Shown here: one piece after another, positions 9,489 to 18,580 of the stretch
Layout of the letters: each line of letters begins with the position of its first letter
Numbering within the stretch: the stretch's first letter is position 1
NCBI RefSeq assembly: GCF_018398315.1
Contig: NZ_JAHBRW010000001.1
Coordinates: 926,001-990,000 of the forward strand
DNA length: 64,000 nt
Origin: Chelatococcus sp. YT9
Lineage (GTDB): Bacteria; Pseudomonadota; Alphaproteobacteria; Rhizobiales; Beijerinckiaceae
Direction: 5' to 3'
Translations under genes and position numbers: made by a program
Notes under the pieces: generated by a model
What the model was told of the DNA's origin: nothing
The model's database searches: none
What the model saw: the letters and a program-made list of their open reading frames with translations, nothing else

Positions 9489-9809
9489 CTATACGTCCTC
9501 ATCGAAAACAAGATGATAAACACGGCCCCTGAACGACGCCATGTTATCGGAAATCGTCTTGCGAACAACTTGCCTTGTCTCGCTCGCCAGTGCGGCATCC
9601 ATATCCGCCAGACTGTCGAAATAAAGATCGAAGGTCATGTAAACATCAGGCGCTCCGGCTTCAGGCACGGCAAGTTTCCGTAACTTGACCTCTCGCAACC
9701 GCGGATAGCTGCGGATCGCCGGCAGCACATGCTGCCGCATGCTGCGGTCGAAGGTCTCTTGATCTTCGAGAGCTACGTGCCCCTCGAGTACAGCAGATCG
9801 TATAATCAT
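9489..9809 (-). CDS. EthD-like dimeric alpha/beta-barrel protein
   Basis: 106 residues with the beta-alpha-beta pattern of small ferredoxin-like dimeric barrel proteins, close to EthD-type proteins: VYMTFDLYFDSLADMDAAL is the typical strand plus following helix. Such proteins are often auxiliary or lactone-handling enzymes in catabolic operons; no catalytic residue can be pointed out here. The start has a GGAG seven bases upstream. It is last in the leftward FAH-SDR-TRAP operon, 76 bases after dctM, and so probably takes part in the same pathway. Confidence 0.6.
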   Translation of the reverse strand: MIIRSAVLEGHVALEDQETFDRSMRQHVLPAIRSYPRLREVKLRKLAVPEAGAPDVYMTFDLYFDSLADMDAALASETRQVVRKTISDNMASFRGRVYHLVFDEDV

Positions 9810-9885
9810 GGAATGTCTCCGTTGGAGAGCGGTCGTGCAGCGGTGGCGGAGCTACGCATCTCACCGCTGCTGGCAGATTCAAGCC

Positions 9886-11178
9886 TTACTGAAAGCCGAA
9901 CATGCGCGGAAGAAATAAAACGAGCTGAGGAAATAGGACGAGGATAAACATAACCGCCGTCAGTGGGACGCAGAACGTCCAGATTTCGCGATTGATTTCG
10001 CGCATCGGTACTTTCGTCAACGTCGACAAAACGAACAGGATAAGTCCATAGGGTGGCGTAATAATTGCGATCATGAAATTGATGATCGAAATCACGCCGA
10101 AATGTACGGGGTCAATGCCGAGCGCATGGACGGATGGAAGAAGGACCGGCACGAAGACCATCAGCATCACCGCACCGTCGAGCACTGTACCCAGGACGAG
10201 GAACAGCACATTGACCAGCAGCATGAACTGGAGAGGCGACAGATCCATGGCCTTGATCCAAGCCGCCATGTTGTCCGCAAGACCTTCGTTGGTTATGGCG
10301 TAATTGATAATGAACGAGCTGATGATCAACATCATCACGACGGCAGATTGCCTGGACGATTCCAGGAAGACGGCGAGCAAGGACTTTATATTGAGATTGC
10401 GATAGACGATGAAGCCAAGAAGCATGGCCCATAGCGCGGCGACCGAGGCAGCCTCCGTCGGCGTGAAGACGCCACTCCAGATGCCGCCCAACAACACGGC
10501 GGGTAGCGTCAGTGGCACCAGAGCCCCGGCGATAACCTTGAGCCTATCTCCTCGTGCAACCTCGCCGGCGCGCGGCAGGTGGCGACGGTGCGCCATGATG
10601 GAGATCAGGATGCTAAGCGACAGCGCCATCAAGAAGGCCGGAATGATGCCAGCGAGAAATAGCGCGCCCACCGAAGCGCCGGAAATGACTGCGTATAGCA
10701 CGAGCGGGATGGAGGGGGGCATGATGGGGCCGAGCAACGACGCTCCCGATGCCACCGCCACGGCAAGGCCACCGGGATAATGACCCTGGTTCCGCATCAT
10801 GCGGATGGCCACCATGCCGGCACCTGACGCCTCCGATACCGCGCTGCCGGTCATCGACGACATCGCCACATTCATCAGAACGGTGACATGGCCGTGGCCA
10901 CCCCGCAGCCGTCCCACCAGAAGATTTGCTGCCGACCAGAGTCGCTCCGATATGGTCGCGGCATTCATGATATTGGCGGCAAGGATGAACATGGGCACAG
11001 CGAGCATCGCATTCATGCCCATCATATTGTTCAATGTCTGATCAACGAGCAGACCGACGTCCTGGCCGCTCGCCCAGAGATAGACAATGCCGCTCCCGAA
11101 CATCGTCAGAACGACCGGGATGCGAAGAACCGCTCCCACGACGAAGGCTACGCATAGCACGATCAGGCTGGTGCTCAT
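9886..11178 (-). CDS. dctM: TRAP transporter large permease (DctM)
   Basis: About 430 residues with around 12 hydrophobic segments, typical of DctM, the inner-membrane subunit that couples organic-acid uptake to the sodium gradient. Family segments are SGSAVSEASGAGMVAIRMM and LLGPIMPPSIPLVLYA, the latter with the conserved PPS. The ATG at 11178 is preferred; a TTG at 11190 would overlap the DctQ stop by eight bases. It follows DctQ and DctP on the same strand, so the three form a complete TRAP system. Confidence 0.92.
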   Translation of the reverse strand: MSTSLIVLCVAFVVGAVLRIPVVLTMFGSGIVYLWASGQDVGLLVDQTLNNMMGMNAMLAVPMFILAANIMNAATISERLWSAANLLVGRLRGGHGHVTVLMNVAMSSMTGSAVSEASGAGMVAIRMMRNQGHYPGGLAVAVASGASLLGPIMPPSIPLVLYAVISGASVGALFLAGIIPAFLMALSLSILISIMAHRRHLPRAGEVARGDRLKVIAGALVPLTLPAVLLGGIWSGVFTPTEAASVAALWAMLLGFIVYRNLNIKSLLAVFLESSRQSAVVMMLIISSFIINYAITNEGLADNMAAWIKAMDLSPLQFMLLVNVLFLVLGTVLDGAVMLMVFVPVLLPSVHALGIDPVHFGVISIINFMIAIITPPYGLILFVLSTLTKVPMREINREIWTFCVPLTAVMFILVLFPQLVLFLPRMFGFQ

Positions 11179-11182
11179 CGCT

Positions 11183-11713
11183 TCAACCAATCACATTGGA
11201 CGTACTGGATGCGTCGGACGCAGCGACATGTTGTCGCCAGTGAGGCCCGCAAAACTCAATGAGTTGCGCGATGAGCCGCACAACAACCATGACCATGTAT
11301 ATCACGAAGCAGGAAAAGACGATGTCCAGCCGGATCTCCAGCACATCGGTGCGCTCGCGCCAGAGAAACAAAACATAGTCGATTACGGTTGGCAGCGCCG
11401 CTGCGAATACCAATGCAAACAGAAGTCGTCCAATAATTCCGATCGCCCGGCGGGTTCTTGAGGACACGACATCCCAGACGACATCGAAGGCAACATGGTC
11501 GCTGGAGCGAACAACAAACGCATCCGTCAAAAATGTGCACCATAGTAGAAGTAATATCGTCACTTCATCGGTCCACATGAGCGGCTTGTGGAAGAGATAG
11601 CGCATCGCGATGCCAACGATGAAGACAACGAATATGCCGGCGAACATTAGACTGGATACGATCTCGGCGAAGCGGCCGAATTTTGCGGCCACCTGCGCGA
11701 CACGACCCCTCAT
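11183..11713 (-). CDS. dctQ: TRAP transporter small permease (DctQ)
   Basis: 176-residue DctQ-type protein with four predicted membrane helices. The family pattern is visible in FIVGIAMRYLFHKPLMWTDEVTILLLLWCTFL, where MRY and the W-x-DE motif are characteristic. It bridges the binding protein and DctM. It starts 39 bases after dctP and ends four bases before the dctM ATG. Confidence 0.9.
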   Translation of the reverse strand: MRGRVAQVAAKFGRFAEIVSSLMFAGIFVVFIVGIAMRYLFHKPLMWTDEVTILLLLWCTFLTDAFVVRSSDHVAFDVVWDVVSSRTRRAIGIIGRLLFALVFAAALPTVIDYVLFLWRERTDVLEIRLDIVFSCFVIYMVMVVVRLIAQLIEFCGPHWRQHVAASDASSTSNVIG

Positions 11714-11752
11714 GGCCCGCTCCTGTTACGAGGACTCAGAACGCGAACTGTG

Positions 11753-12742
11753 TCACTGTATGGCGTCGATCTTGCTCTTCAGGCCGGGCTGCCACTTCGT
11801 TTCATAGCCCTCTTCCTTATAGAGTTTCGCCGCATTGGCACGAAAGAGTTCCAGATCTGGCTCGGAGACGACGATCCCCGCTTTCTTGAAGCCCTCGACT
11901 GCTGACTTCTCGTCCTCGATGGTCTTTTGGACTTCAATCGCCGTAGCTTCCTTGGCAGCCGCACGCAACGCCTTCTGCTGGTCAGGCGTCAGCTTGTCGT
12001 AGGCGGTCTTCGAGATCGCAATGAACACAGGCTGCACGATATGCTGCGTCAGCACCACTTCCTTCGAAACTTCGTTGAATTTCCAATCACGCGTCATGTT
12101 GGCAGGATTATCCTGGCCGTCGATCGAGCCTGTTTGCAGCGCAAGGTAAACCTCCGTTATCGGCATGGCGAGCGGGGTCACGCCCATCGCGCGTGCCAGG
12201 GTCTGGAAACCCGCTCCCGGCGGCATCCTCAGCTTCACACCGGAGAAGTCCTTCGGCGTCTTGATGTTTTTGACGTCACGCAGGCCAACTTGCCGCGTGC
12301 CGAGATAGGCCGTGTCGAGAATGACGAGCCCCATCTTGTCGGCAACCTTGGCGTAGAATTCCTCGCCGATCGGACCGTTGAACACCTTCAGCATATGGGC
12401 CGGATCGCGGAATACGTAGCCTGACGAGAACACGCCATACTCCGGAAGCTGCGCTTCGATCTCAAAGGTAACCGGGGAAGCCATTTCGAGGTTACCGCGC
12501 TGCATCGCCGGTAACTCCGTGCCTTGGCGGAAGAGACTCGAGGCCGGATGAACGGATACTGTCACCTCGCCCGGAAACGCTTCTTCCATTTTTTTCTTGA
12601 TGTGGCGGAATGCATCAGTCAACGGGGATTGATCGGGAGCCGCTGTGGAGATCCGCAGCTGTGTTGCTGCCTCGGCACCGGCGGTCAATCCGCCGAAGGT
12701 GACTGCGCAGGCAAGCGCGATCGCTTTGCTGTACTTGAACAT
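11753..12742 (-). CDS. dctP: TRAP transporter substrate-binding protein (DctP family)
   Basis: Periplasmic receptor of 329 residues with a Sec signal peptide (MFKYSKAIALACAVTFGG, cleavage likely after AEA). The helix region with VKLRMPPGAGFQTLARAMG carries the Arg that in this family salt-bridges the ligand carboxylate; LALQTGSIDGQDNPA is the usual second motif. The start at 12742 is chosen over an upstream in-frame codon because a GAGGGG ribosome site precedes it and the signal peptide begins there. The ligand is likely an organic acid, probably the substrate of the adjacent FAH and SDR enzymes. Confidence 0.9.
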   Translation of the reverse strand: MFKYSKAIALACAVTFGGLTAGAEAATQLRISTAAPDQSPLTDAFRHIKKKMEEAFPGEVTVSVHPASSLFRQGTELPAMQRGNLEMASPVTFEIEAQLPEYGVFSSGYVFRDPAHMLKVFNGPIGEEFYAKVADKMGLVILDTAYLGTRQVGLRDVKNIKTPKDFSGVKLRMPPGAGFQTLARAMGVTPLAMPITEVYLALQTGSIDGQDNPANMTRDWKFNEVSKEVVLTQHIVQPVFIAISKTAYDKLTPDQQKALRAAAKEATAIEVQKTIEDEKSAVEGFKKAGIVVSEPDLELFRANAAKLYKEEGYETKWQPGLKSKIDAIQ

Positions 12743-12806
12743 CAAAGATCCCCTCTTCTTGTAATTGCTGTTGATCACCAATTGGCAGATTCGTTACGTG
12801 CTGTGA

Positions 12807-13526
12807 CTACATGCTAAGGCCACCCAGCGATTTCCCACCATCCACAAACAACGTCTGGCCGGTGATGAAGCGTGTGGCTGGATTAGCAAGAAAGGCGATC
12901 GCGCCGGCGATATCGTCAGGATCGGCGGCTGCCCCGCTCGGCTCCAGCGACTGGGCCGCAGCATATTGGTCCGCGGGCATGCTGCGTGTCATCGGTGTGT
13001 CCGTGAAGCCGGGAGCGACCGAGTTCACCGCAATCTGACGAGACCGCAATTCCATCGCGATCGCGCGGGTCAGCCCGACCACCGCGGCCTTTGAAGCCAC
13101 ATAGTGCGCGAAGTTGGTGCCACCGATCGCCGCGCGTGAAGAAACCGTGACGATACGCCCACCCTCTGACATACACTGCAAAACTTCCTGCGCTGCAATG
13201 AAAACGCCGAGAAGGTTGACGTCCAGCATCAGTCGGAAGTCATCGATCGTGATGTCTTCGAAGCGTCGCGGCTGATACATGCCCGCGACGCAGACGAGCG
13301 CGTGAATTTTTGGATAGACGGCCATCGCTGCGGAGATTTGCGACCGCTCCCGCACGTCGACCAAATGGGTCGTTACGTGCTCCTCGCTTTCGCCCAGCTC
13401 GTCCAACAGCGCTCCATTGAGATCGGCCGCCGCCACATGGAAGCCGTCCGCCACAAGGCGAAGCACCGTGGCTCGGCCTATTCCCGACGCTCCTCCGGTG
13501 ACGAAGGCGACAGGGCGCGATCCCAT
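12807..13526 (-). CDS. SDR family NAD(P)-dependent oxidoreductase
   Basis: 239-residue classical short-chain dehydrogenase. The cofactor motif TGGASGIG is at the N-terminus; the catalytic Ser lies in VSSRAAIGG and Tyr/Lys in HYVASKAAV (Y-x3-K); NSVAPGFTDTPM and the ending FITGQTLFVDGGKSLGG are also typical. The ATG at 13526 is one base after the FAH stop, giving TGAGATG, so the two are coupled. It probably oxidises a hydroxy-acid or sugar-acid intermediate of the imported substrate; direction and substrate are inferred only from the operon. Confidence 0.88.
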   Translation of the reverse strand: MGSRPVAFVTGGASGIGRATVLRLVADGFHVAAADLNGALLDELGESEEHVTTHLVDVRERSQISAAMAVYPKIHALVCVAGMYQPRRFEDITIDDFRLMLDVNLLGVFIAAQEVLQCMSEGGRIVTVSSRAAIGGTNFAHYVASKAAVVGLTRAIAMELRSRQIAVNSVAPGFTDTPMTRSMPADQYAAAQSLEPSGAAADPDDIAGAIAFLANPATRFITGQTLFVDGGKSLGGLSM

Positions 13527-13527
13527 C

Positions 13528-14424
13528 TCAGGCCTCACCCGCGATAGTGACCGAAAGCTTCCCGATGCCGTCAATCTCCGCATCCACCCTGTCCCCGACC
13601 TTGAGGAAGGTTTGCTTGGGCACGCCGACCCCCGCGGGAGTACCAGTCAGCAGGAGATCACCAGGGTCCAGCGTCATGATTTCCGACGCACGCGCAACCT
13701 GCTCTGCTATCGAGAAGATCATCTGCTCAGCGCTACCGTTCTGCTTGAGCTCGCCATTGACCGAAAGGCGAAGCCTGGCTGCTTGCGGATTCGGAAAGAG
13801 CGACGCGGGCGTTATGCACGGGCCAATCGGGCAGCAGGTATCGTTGGCCTTCCCCGCAACCCAGTCAAGCTTGTAGAATTGTTCCGGCGCCTTGTTGAAG
13901 TCGCGCGCTGAAAAATCGATCGCCACAGTATATCCGGCAATATAGGAAAGCGCCTCGTCTACGGACACATGCCGTGCCGTCCTGCCGACGACGGCGGCGA
14001 GCTCGATTTCCCAGTCGAAGGCCTGCGTTCCGCGCGGCATCAGAACCGTCGCGCCCGGGCCGACAATCGCATTGCGCGGCGGCTTCATGAAGAAGAAGAG
14101 CCGCTGGCTGTCCTTGGTGACGCCGGGAAAACCCATCTCGGCCATGTGATCATAGTAATTCGCGCCGGCGCACAAGATTTTCCCGGGATATTGCAGCGGC
14201 GCGAGAAGCTGGATCTCCGCCACCCTCCGGCCTCCGGTTGCGTCATGGGCGAGATCCGCCAGCAGAGGCTCGCAACGGGCCCAGTCGGCGAAGACACCCG
14301 CAACCGTTTCCGGAAGAGCGACATCATGGGCCGCAGCAAGCTCATTGAGCGGATAGAGCGTGTCGCCCACCATGAGACATGCAGTCGGCTCGTTCCCAAA
14401 CTCGGCCGTTGTCAACGCCCACAT
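13528..14424 (-). CDS. Fumarylacetoacetate hydrolase-family protein
   Basis: 298 residues. The FAH fold is marked by LLAPLQYPGKILCAGANYYDH at about 74-94, then DWEIELAAVVG (metal-binding acidic residues), GYTVAIDFSARDFN, DWVAGKANDTCCPIGP and the C-terminal ILTGTPAGVG. Family members cleave C-C bonds in, or decarboxylate or hydrate, beta-diketo acids; well-known members act in homoprotocatechuate, fuconate and rhamnonate breakdown. The usual ND in GYTVANDVSARD is ID here, a small departure. The ATG at 14424 has GGGAG upstream and is preferred over the TTG one codon earlier. First gene of the leftward operon, divergent from the GntR regulator. Confidence 0.88.
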   Translation of the reverse strand: MWALTTAEFGNEPTACLMVGDTLYPLNELAAAHDVALPETVAGVFADWARCEPLLADLAHDATGGRRVAEIQLLAPLQYPGKILCAGANYYDHMAEMGFPGVTKDSQRLFFFMKPPRNAIVGPGATVLMPRGTQAFDWEIELAAVVGRTARHVSVDEALSYIAGYTVAIDFSARDFNKAPEQFYKLDWVAGKANDTCCPIGPCITPASLFPNPQAARLRLSVNGELKQNGSAEQMIFSIAEQVARASEIMTLDPGDLLLTGTPAGVGVPKQTFLKVGDRVDAEIDGIGKLSVTIAGEA

Positions 14425-14545
14425 CAAAATCTCCCTGGTCGACTTTCAAGGATCATGACACCATTTCCATAATCGTCAATAGTTTGGAAAATTCTTTTCA
14501 TGATGGAATCTGGCGTCCGATTTCCGACTCTGGTAGAAGGGGGGC

Positions 14546-15283
14546 ATGAGTGATGCGCTCTCTGCCCAGCCATCGGCACAAACCGTCGCCGAGAACGTCT
14601 ATCGATCCATCAAGTCGGACCTTCTCTCCGGAGAGCTTCCGCCTGGCTCGGCGCTGCTGACGCGCGATTTGCTTGCGCGGTATGAATGCGGCATCAGTCC
14701 GTTGCGAGAGGCCCTGGCGCGCCTGGTCGGCGAGCAGTTCCTGGAAGCGGCCAGCCACCGCGGCGTTCGCGTGCCACGTCCGTCGATCAGTGATGTCGAG
14801 GATGTCTACCGCATTCGGATCGCGTTGGAGCGCGAGGCTCTAGGGCTGGCGCTGCAGTTCGGGGACGATGACTGGGAGGCGGATATCATCGCGACCTGCC
14901 ACCGCATGGAAAAGGCACCACTCCCCTACCATGTCGCTGATCAGCCAAGCGCGGTGATGGAATGGGAGGCACGTCACCGTGCATTCCACTTCAGCCTCAT
15001 CAAGGCCGCGCCGTCGCCCCGCCTGTTGCGGCTTATCGACCAGATGGTCGACCAAACGGAGCGCTACCGTGCGCTCCGTTTGTCGGGCATGGATCGCGCC
15101 AAGATAGGGCAGGATCTCGTCGCGGAACATCGCAGTCTGATGGAGCTGGTTCTCGCACGCGATCCCGCCAGCCTCGACTTCCTCGCGACACATCTGGACC
15201 GCACCCGGTTGGCGGTCTCGGCTATTCTCGGTGAAGCCGGCTCTCCCGGTAAAGCCAATGCCCCAAGGAAAGCCAAATCATAG
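14546..15283 (+). CDS. GntR/FCD-family transcriptional regulator
   Basis: 245-residue repressor-type regulator. The winged helix-turn-helix occupies about residues 12-78 (SDLLSGELPPGSALLTRDLLARYECGIS, PLREALARL, then HRGVRV). The FCD effector domain follows, with VYRIRIALEREAL, RHRAFHFSLIKAA and EHRSLMEL carrying metal/ligand His residues. FCD regulators usually sense an organic-acid intermediate. It faces the FAH-SDR-TRAP operon across 121 bases and most likely controls it. Its stop overlaps the convergent monooxygenase gene by six bases. Confidence 0.9.
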   Translation: MSDALSAQPSAQTVAENVYRSIKSDLLSGELPPGSALLTRDLLARYECGISPLREALARLVGEQFLEAASHRGVRVPRPSISDVEDVYRIRIALEREALGLALQFGDDDWEADIIATCHRMEKAPLPYHVADQPSAVMEWEARHRAFHFSLIKAAPSPRLLRLIDQMVDQTERYRALRLSGMDRAKIGQDLVAEHRSLMELVLARDPASLDFLATHLDRTRLAVSAILGEAGSPGKANAPRKAKS

Positions 15284-16885
15284 TGCAACCGGGGGGGCGA
15301 CCGCCACCAGGTCGAGCGCGGAGGAAAACTCCGCAACATCCCCCGCGTGCCCGACCCAGGCCAGGTGACCATCTGGCCGCACAAGCCAGGTCATGCCCGG
15401 AACTGCGTTGTAGGACGTGCGGAAGCTGTCGGCCGCGTCATATAGAAGCGGGATTGTCTCTTCATCGTTCGGGGAAGCCCCCTTGGCAACGATACCCAGA
15501 CTACCGGAGTAACCGGGCAACCGGGCGGCGAGCTGCTCGACGAGCGCCGAGAAAGGTGTAACGCCTTCTCCCCCCGCATAGCACAGGAGAAGATGCTTCC
15601 CCTTTGCGAACCGCTCATGGAGTCGAGCCGGATGGGCGACGAATGGCCGGCTGAGCCCATAAGCATCCGGCGCCCGGTCTCCCGCCTGCAGTCCGGTCTC
15701 CTCACCGGCTTTGGTTCTGACCGTAATCGGGCTATCAGGATAACTGACGAGCAGCTGGGTTTCCTTAACGCCCGGCATGGTGGCCTGCTGGGCTAGAACC
15801 GCGTTCAGAGCCCGGCTCGTTCCCTCGACCACATCGAGGCCAACCGGACGCCGCTCGGCGTCGTAGCTTTGCAGAAGTCCCTCGGCAGCCAGACCGCGCG
15901 CTGCAAGCACCAGCTTCCAGGCCAGATTGTTAGCGTCCTGCAGCCCGGTGTTCATGCCCTGCCCGCCCACTGGCGGGTGGATATGCGCCGCGTCGCCCGC
16001 AAGAAACACGCGCCCCTTGCTATAGCTCGACACGATGCGGTGGCTCACGCGATAGAGCGATGACCATCGCAAATTCGACAAACGCGTGCCTTGCGGCAGG
16101 CAGCCTTGCACGATGACCGTCAGGCGCTCCAGGTCCGGCGGCGTTGCTTCGCTGCCCTCTGGCAAGTCGAGCTCCGGCCCATCATGCAGCATGGTTGAAA
16201 GGCGGTAGCGCCGGACGGAGCCATGGACGGGCACCGCCGCCAGCGAGTTGGCGGGCTGTCCCTCCCGATGCGTGTTGAAGCGATAGAAGTAGCCGCGCGG
16301 CAGCGCCCAGTCGACATCGAGGTCCCCGAGTACAAAGGTCTGGGGGAACTTGCCTCCATCGAAACTCAAGCCCAGCGCCGCGCGAACATGGCTGTGAGCG
16401 CCATCGCAACCGACAAGCCATTGGCATCTCAGCATGCGTGTCACCGAGTCGTCGCCCTCGCGCACCAGTTCGGCTTCAATACCGCCCGCTTCTTCTACGA
16501 ACCTGCCCAGCCGCCACCCGCGCTCGACATCGCCGCCATGGCGGCGGAGGCTCGCCTCCAGCAATTCCTCTGTCTCATACTGCGCCAGTGACAGGGCGCC
16601 GAACGGAAGATCTCTCTCAGGAAGATCAAAGGCAGCGACTTGCTCGCCGTTGTCGAAGGTCCTCAGGCCACGCAGCCAGACGCCCCGGTCGATCGCCTCG
16701 TCAGCTATGCCGAGATCATCGAATATCTCGAGCGTGCGGGCCGTGACGCCCAGCGCCTTACAAAAAAAGCTGTGCTCCAACTGCCGGTCGATGAGGACAT
16801 ACGCGACGCCCTGACGCTGTAGCTGATTGGCCAGCAAGAGACCCACCGGCCCGGCACCGACAATAAGAACCGCGGTCGTCTCCAT
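15278..16885 (-). CDS. FAD-dependent aromatic-ring hydroxylase (PheA/TfdB/MhpA type)
   Basis: 535-residue single-component flavoprotein monooxygenase. It shows the FAD-binding GAGPVG near residue 12, the NAD(P)H/FAD DG motif in LVGCDGAHSHVR, and the GD motif in VFLAGDAAHIHPPVGGQGMN. The last ~160 residues form the thioredoxin-like C-terminal domain of phenol-hydroxylase-type enzymes, ending LVRPDGHLAWVG. Such enzymes hydroxylate phenolic substrates using NAD(P)H and O2. The ATG at 16885 has GGGAGGGG upstream; the longer in-frame extension to 17008 is rejected. Convergent with the GntR gene, it may supply substrate to the FAH enzyme nearby. Confidence 0.9.
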   Translation of the reverse strand: METTAVLIVGAGPVGLLLANQLQRQGVAYVLIDRQLEHSFFCKALGVTARTLEIFDDLGIADEAIDRGVWLRGLRTFDNGEQVAAFDLPERDLPFGALSLAQYETEELLEASLRRHGGDVERGWRLGRFVEEAGGIEAELVREGDDSVTRMLRCQWLVGCDGAHSHVRAALGLSFDGGKFPQTFVLGDLDVDWALPRGYFYRFNTHREGQPANSLAAVPVHGSVRRYRLSTMLHDGPELDLPEGSEATPPDLERLTVIVQGCLPQGTRLSNLRWSSLYRVSHRIVSSYSKGRVFLAGDAAHIHPPVGGQGMNTGLQDANNLAWKLVLAARGLAAEGLLQSYDAERRPVGLDVVEGTSRALNAVLAQQATMPGVKETQLLVSYPDSPITVRTKAGEETGLQAGDRAPDAYGLSRPFVAHPARLHERFAKGKHLLLCYAGGEGVTPFSALVEQLAARLPGYSGSLGIVAKGASPNDEETIPLLYDAADSFRTSYNAVPGMTWLVRPDGHLAWVGHAGDVAEFSSALDLVAVAPPVAL

Positions 16886-16991
16886 ACATCCCCTCCCGCC
16901 CATGGCAATTCGGAGGCGAGCCGTGCATTGGCGCCGCCAGAGCGACCTTAAGCCGCGAACCAAAGCGGCGCTACACGTTCCCAGTCGATAA

Positions 16992-17009
16992 ATTGCGGTG
17001 TACCGCAAT
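16992..17009. promoter_or_regulatory. 18-bp palindrome between the hydroxylase and yqaA-like genes
   Basis: The arms ATTGCGGT and ACCGCAAT are perfect complements around a 2-bp GT centre. The site lies in the divergent intergenic region, about 107 bp upstream of the hydroxylase start and 28 bp before the yqaA-like start. Size and symmetry fit a dimeric regulator operator. The protein that binds it is unknown; the nearby GntR gene is one candidate. Confidence 0.45.
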
Positions 17010-17037
17010 GAAGTCCCAACTCACGTGATCGTCGTCC

Positions 17038-17472
17038 ATGAGCCTTGTCGCCGTCTATCTCGGGCTATTCACAACGGCATTAGCCGCTGCGACCATTCTT
17101 CCCATGCAGTCCGAAGCAGTACTCGTCACCATGCTGCTGGCCGACTACACGCCTTGGCTGGTGATCGGCATTGCCGGCCTTGGAAACGTCCTGGGGTCCG
17201 TCGTCAATTGGATGCTCGGACGGGGGATCGAGCGCTTCAAGGACCGCCGCTGGTTTCCCGTTAAAGCGAGCGCGCTCCACCGCGCGCAAAGTTGGTATCA
17301 GCGCTATGGCAGATGGTCTCTGCTTCTTAGCTGGATGCCAATTGTAGGTGATCCGTTGACGGTGATGGCAGGGGTCCTGCGCGAGCCGCTGCCGGTCTTT
17401 CTGGCCTTGGTGACCGTTGCCAAGGTCGGGCGTTATGCAGTGCTGGCCGCGGCGACCCTGCATTGGGTATGA
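17038..17472 (+). CDS. YqaA-like DedA/SNARE-associated membrane protein
   Basis: 144-residue membrane protein with three to four hydrophobic segments. Its length and layout match the YqaA branch of the DedA/VTT family: an N-terminal re-entrant region with PMQSEAVL, GLGNVLGSVVNWMLG, and the C-terminal WMPIVGDPLTVMAGVLR segment. DedA-like proteins move lipids between leaflets or maintain membrane energetics; the substrate of the YqaA branch is uncertain. Convergent with the alcohol dehydrogenase gene, 52 bases apart. Confidence 0.82.
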   Translation: MSLVAVYLGLFTTALAAATILPMQSEAVLVTMLLADYTPWLVIGIAGLGNVLGSVVNWMLGRGIERFKDRRWFPVKASALHRAQSWYQRYGRWSLLLSWMPIVGDPLTVMAGVLREPLPVFLALVTVAKVGRYAVLAAATLHWV

Positions 17473-17524
17473 AAAGCCGCCGGGCCCAGCGTGAATGGGC
17501 GCAGACCGTCGCCCCCGCCCGTAT

Positions 17525-18580
17525 TCAGGCAGCCTTCGGCAGAGTCGCCATGTCGATGACGAAGCGGTATTTCACGTCGCTCTTCAGCATCCGGGCGTAA
17601 GCATCCTCGATCTTGTCGATCGAGATCATTTCGATATCGGCGGTAATGCCATGCTCGCCGCAGAAGTCGAGCATCTCCTGCGTCTCCGCGATCCCGCCGA
17701 TCAGTGAGCCGGCAAAATTCCGGCGGCGCCAGATCACGCTGAAGACCGAAACGGGCAACGGCTTCTCAGGCGCACCGACTTGTACAAGCGTGCCGTCGCG
17801 CTTGATGAGCCCAAGATAGGCGTTGATGTCATGCGGCGCTGCCACGGCATCGACAATCAGGTCGAAGCTTTCCGCCTGCGCGGCCATGGCGGCAGGGTCC
17901 GTGGACAAAACGACTGCATCAGCGCCAAGCCGGAGCCCATCCCCGACTTTGTTCGCAGAAGTGGTGAACAGCACGACTTCCGCCCCCATCGCATGGGCCA
18001 GCTTCACGCCCATGTGTCCCAAGCCGCCCAGGCCGACAATGCCCACCTTCTTGCCAGGGCCGGCCTTCCAATGTCGGAGCGGCGAATAGGTCGTGATACC
18101 CGCGCACAGCAATGGCGCCGCAGCGGCCAAATCGAGATTCGCGGGCACCTTCAACACGAACGCGTCGTCCACCACGATGTGGCTGGAATAGCCCCCGAAG
18201 GTGGGGCCTCCCAATACCTTGTCCGGGCTGTTGTATGTCTGCGTGAAGCCCGGCACGCAATATTGCTCCAATCCCTCGCGACAGCTTGGGCAGGTTCGAC
18301 AGGAATCTACCATGCACCCGACTGCCGCGATATCACCCGCCTTGAAGCGGGTGACATCCGTGCCGACCGCTTGAACGCGGCCCACGATCTCGTGGCCGGG
18401 CAGGCTTGGGAAAAGGGTATTCTGCCATTCGTTGCGAACCGTATGAAGATCGGAGTGGCAGACACCGCAGTAGAGAATCTCGATGACAACGTCGTTCGGG
18501 CCTGGATCCCGACGCTGGAACGTGAAAGGCGCAAGTTTTTGATCGGCAGCCTCGGCGGCATAGCCAGTACATGTGAACAT
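17525..18580 (-). CDS. Zinc-dependent NAD(P) alcohol dehydrogenase (cinnamyl/YahK type)
   Basis: 351-residue MDR alcohol dehydrogenase. The catalytic zinc site is GVCHSDLH and GHEIVG; the structural zinc is held by the four Cys of CRTCPSC and EQYC; the Rossmann motif is GLGGLGHMGVKLA. This fits the YahK/cinnamyl-alcohol-dehydrogenase branch, which reduces a wide range of aldehydes with NADPH. The ATG at 18580 is used because GAGG precedes it; a start five codons upstream is possible. The aldehyde dehydrogenase gene lies upstream on the same strand with a terminator between them, so they are probably separate transcripts. Confidence 0.92.
   Translation of the reverse strand: MFTCTGYAAEAADQKLAPFTFQRRDPGPNDVVIEILYCGVCHSDLHTVRNEWQNTLFPSLPGHEIVGRVQAVGTDVTRFKAGDIAAVGCMVDSCRTCPSCREGLEQYCVPGFTQTYNSPDKVLGGPTFGGYSSHIVVDDAFVLKVPANLDLAAAAPLLCAGITTYSPLRHWKAGPGKKVGIVGLGGLGHMGVKLAHAMGAEVVLFTTSANKVGDGLRLGADAVVLSTDPAAMAAQAESFDLIVDAVAAPHDINAYLGLIKRDGTLVQVGAPEKPLPVSVFSVIWRRRNFAGSLIGGIAETQEMLDFCGEHGITADIEMISIDKIEDAYARMLKSDVKYRFVIDMATLPKAA

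Noticed and set aside
14464-14490. TTTCCA/TGGAAA pair as a GntR operator
   Set aside because: The arms are only six bases with a 15-base spacer and do not match the usual FCD-type operator pattern; too weak to list.
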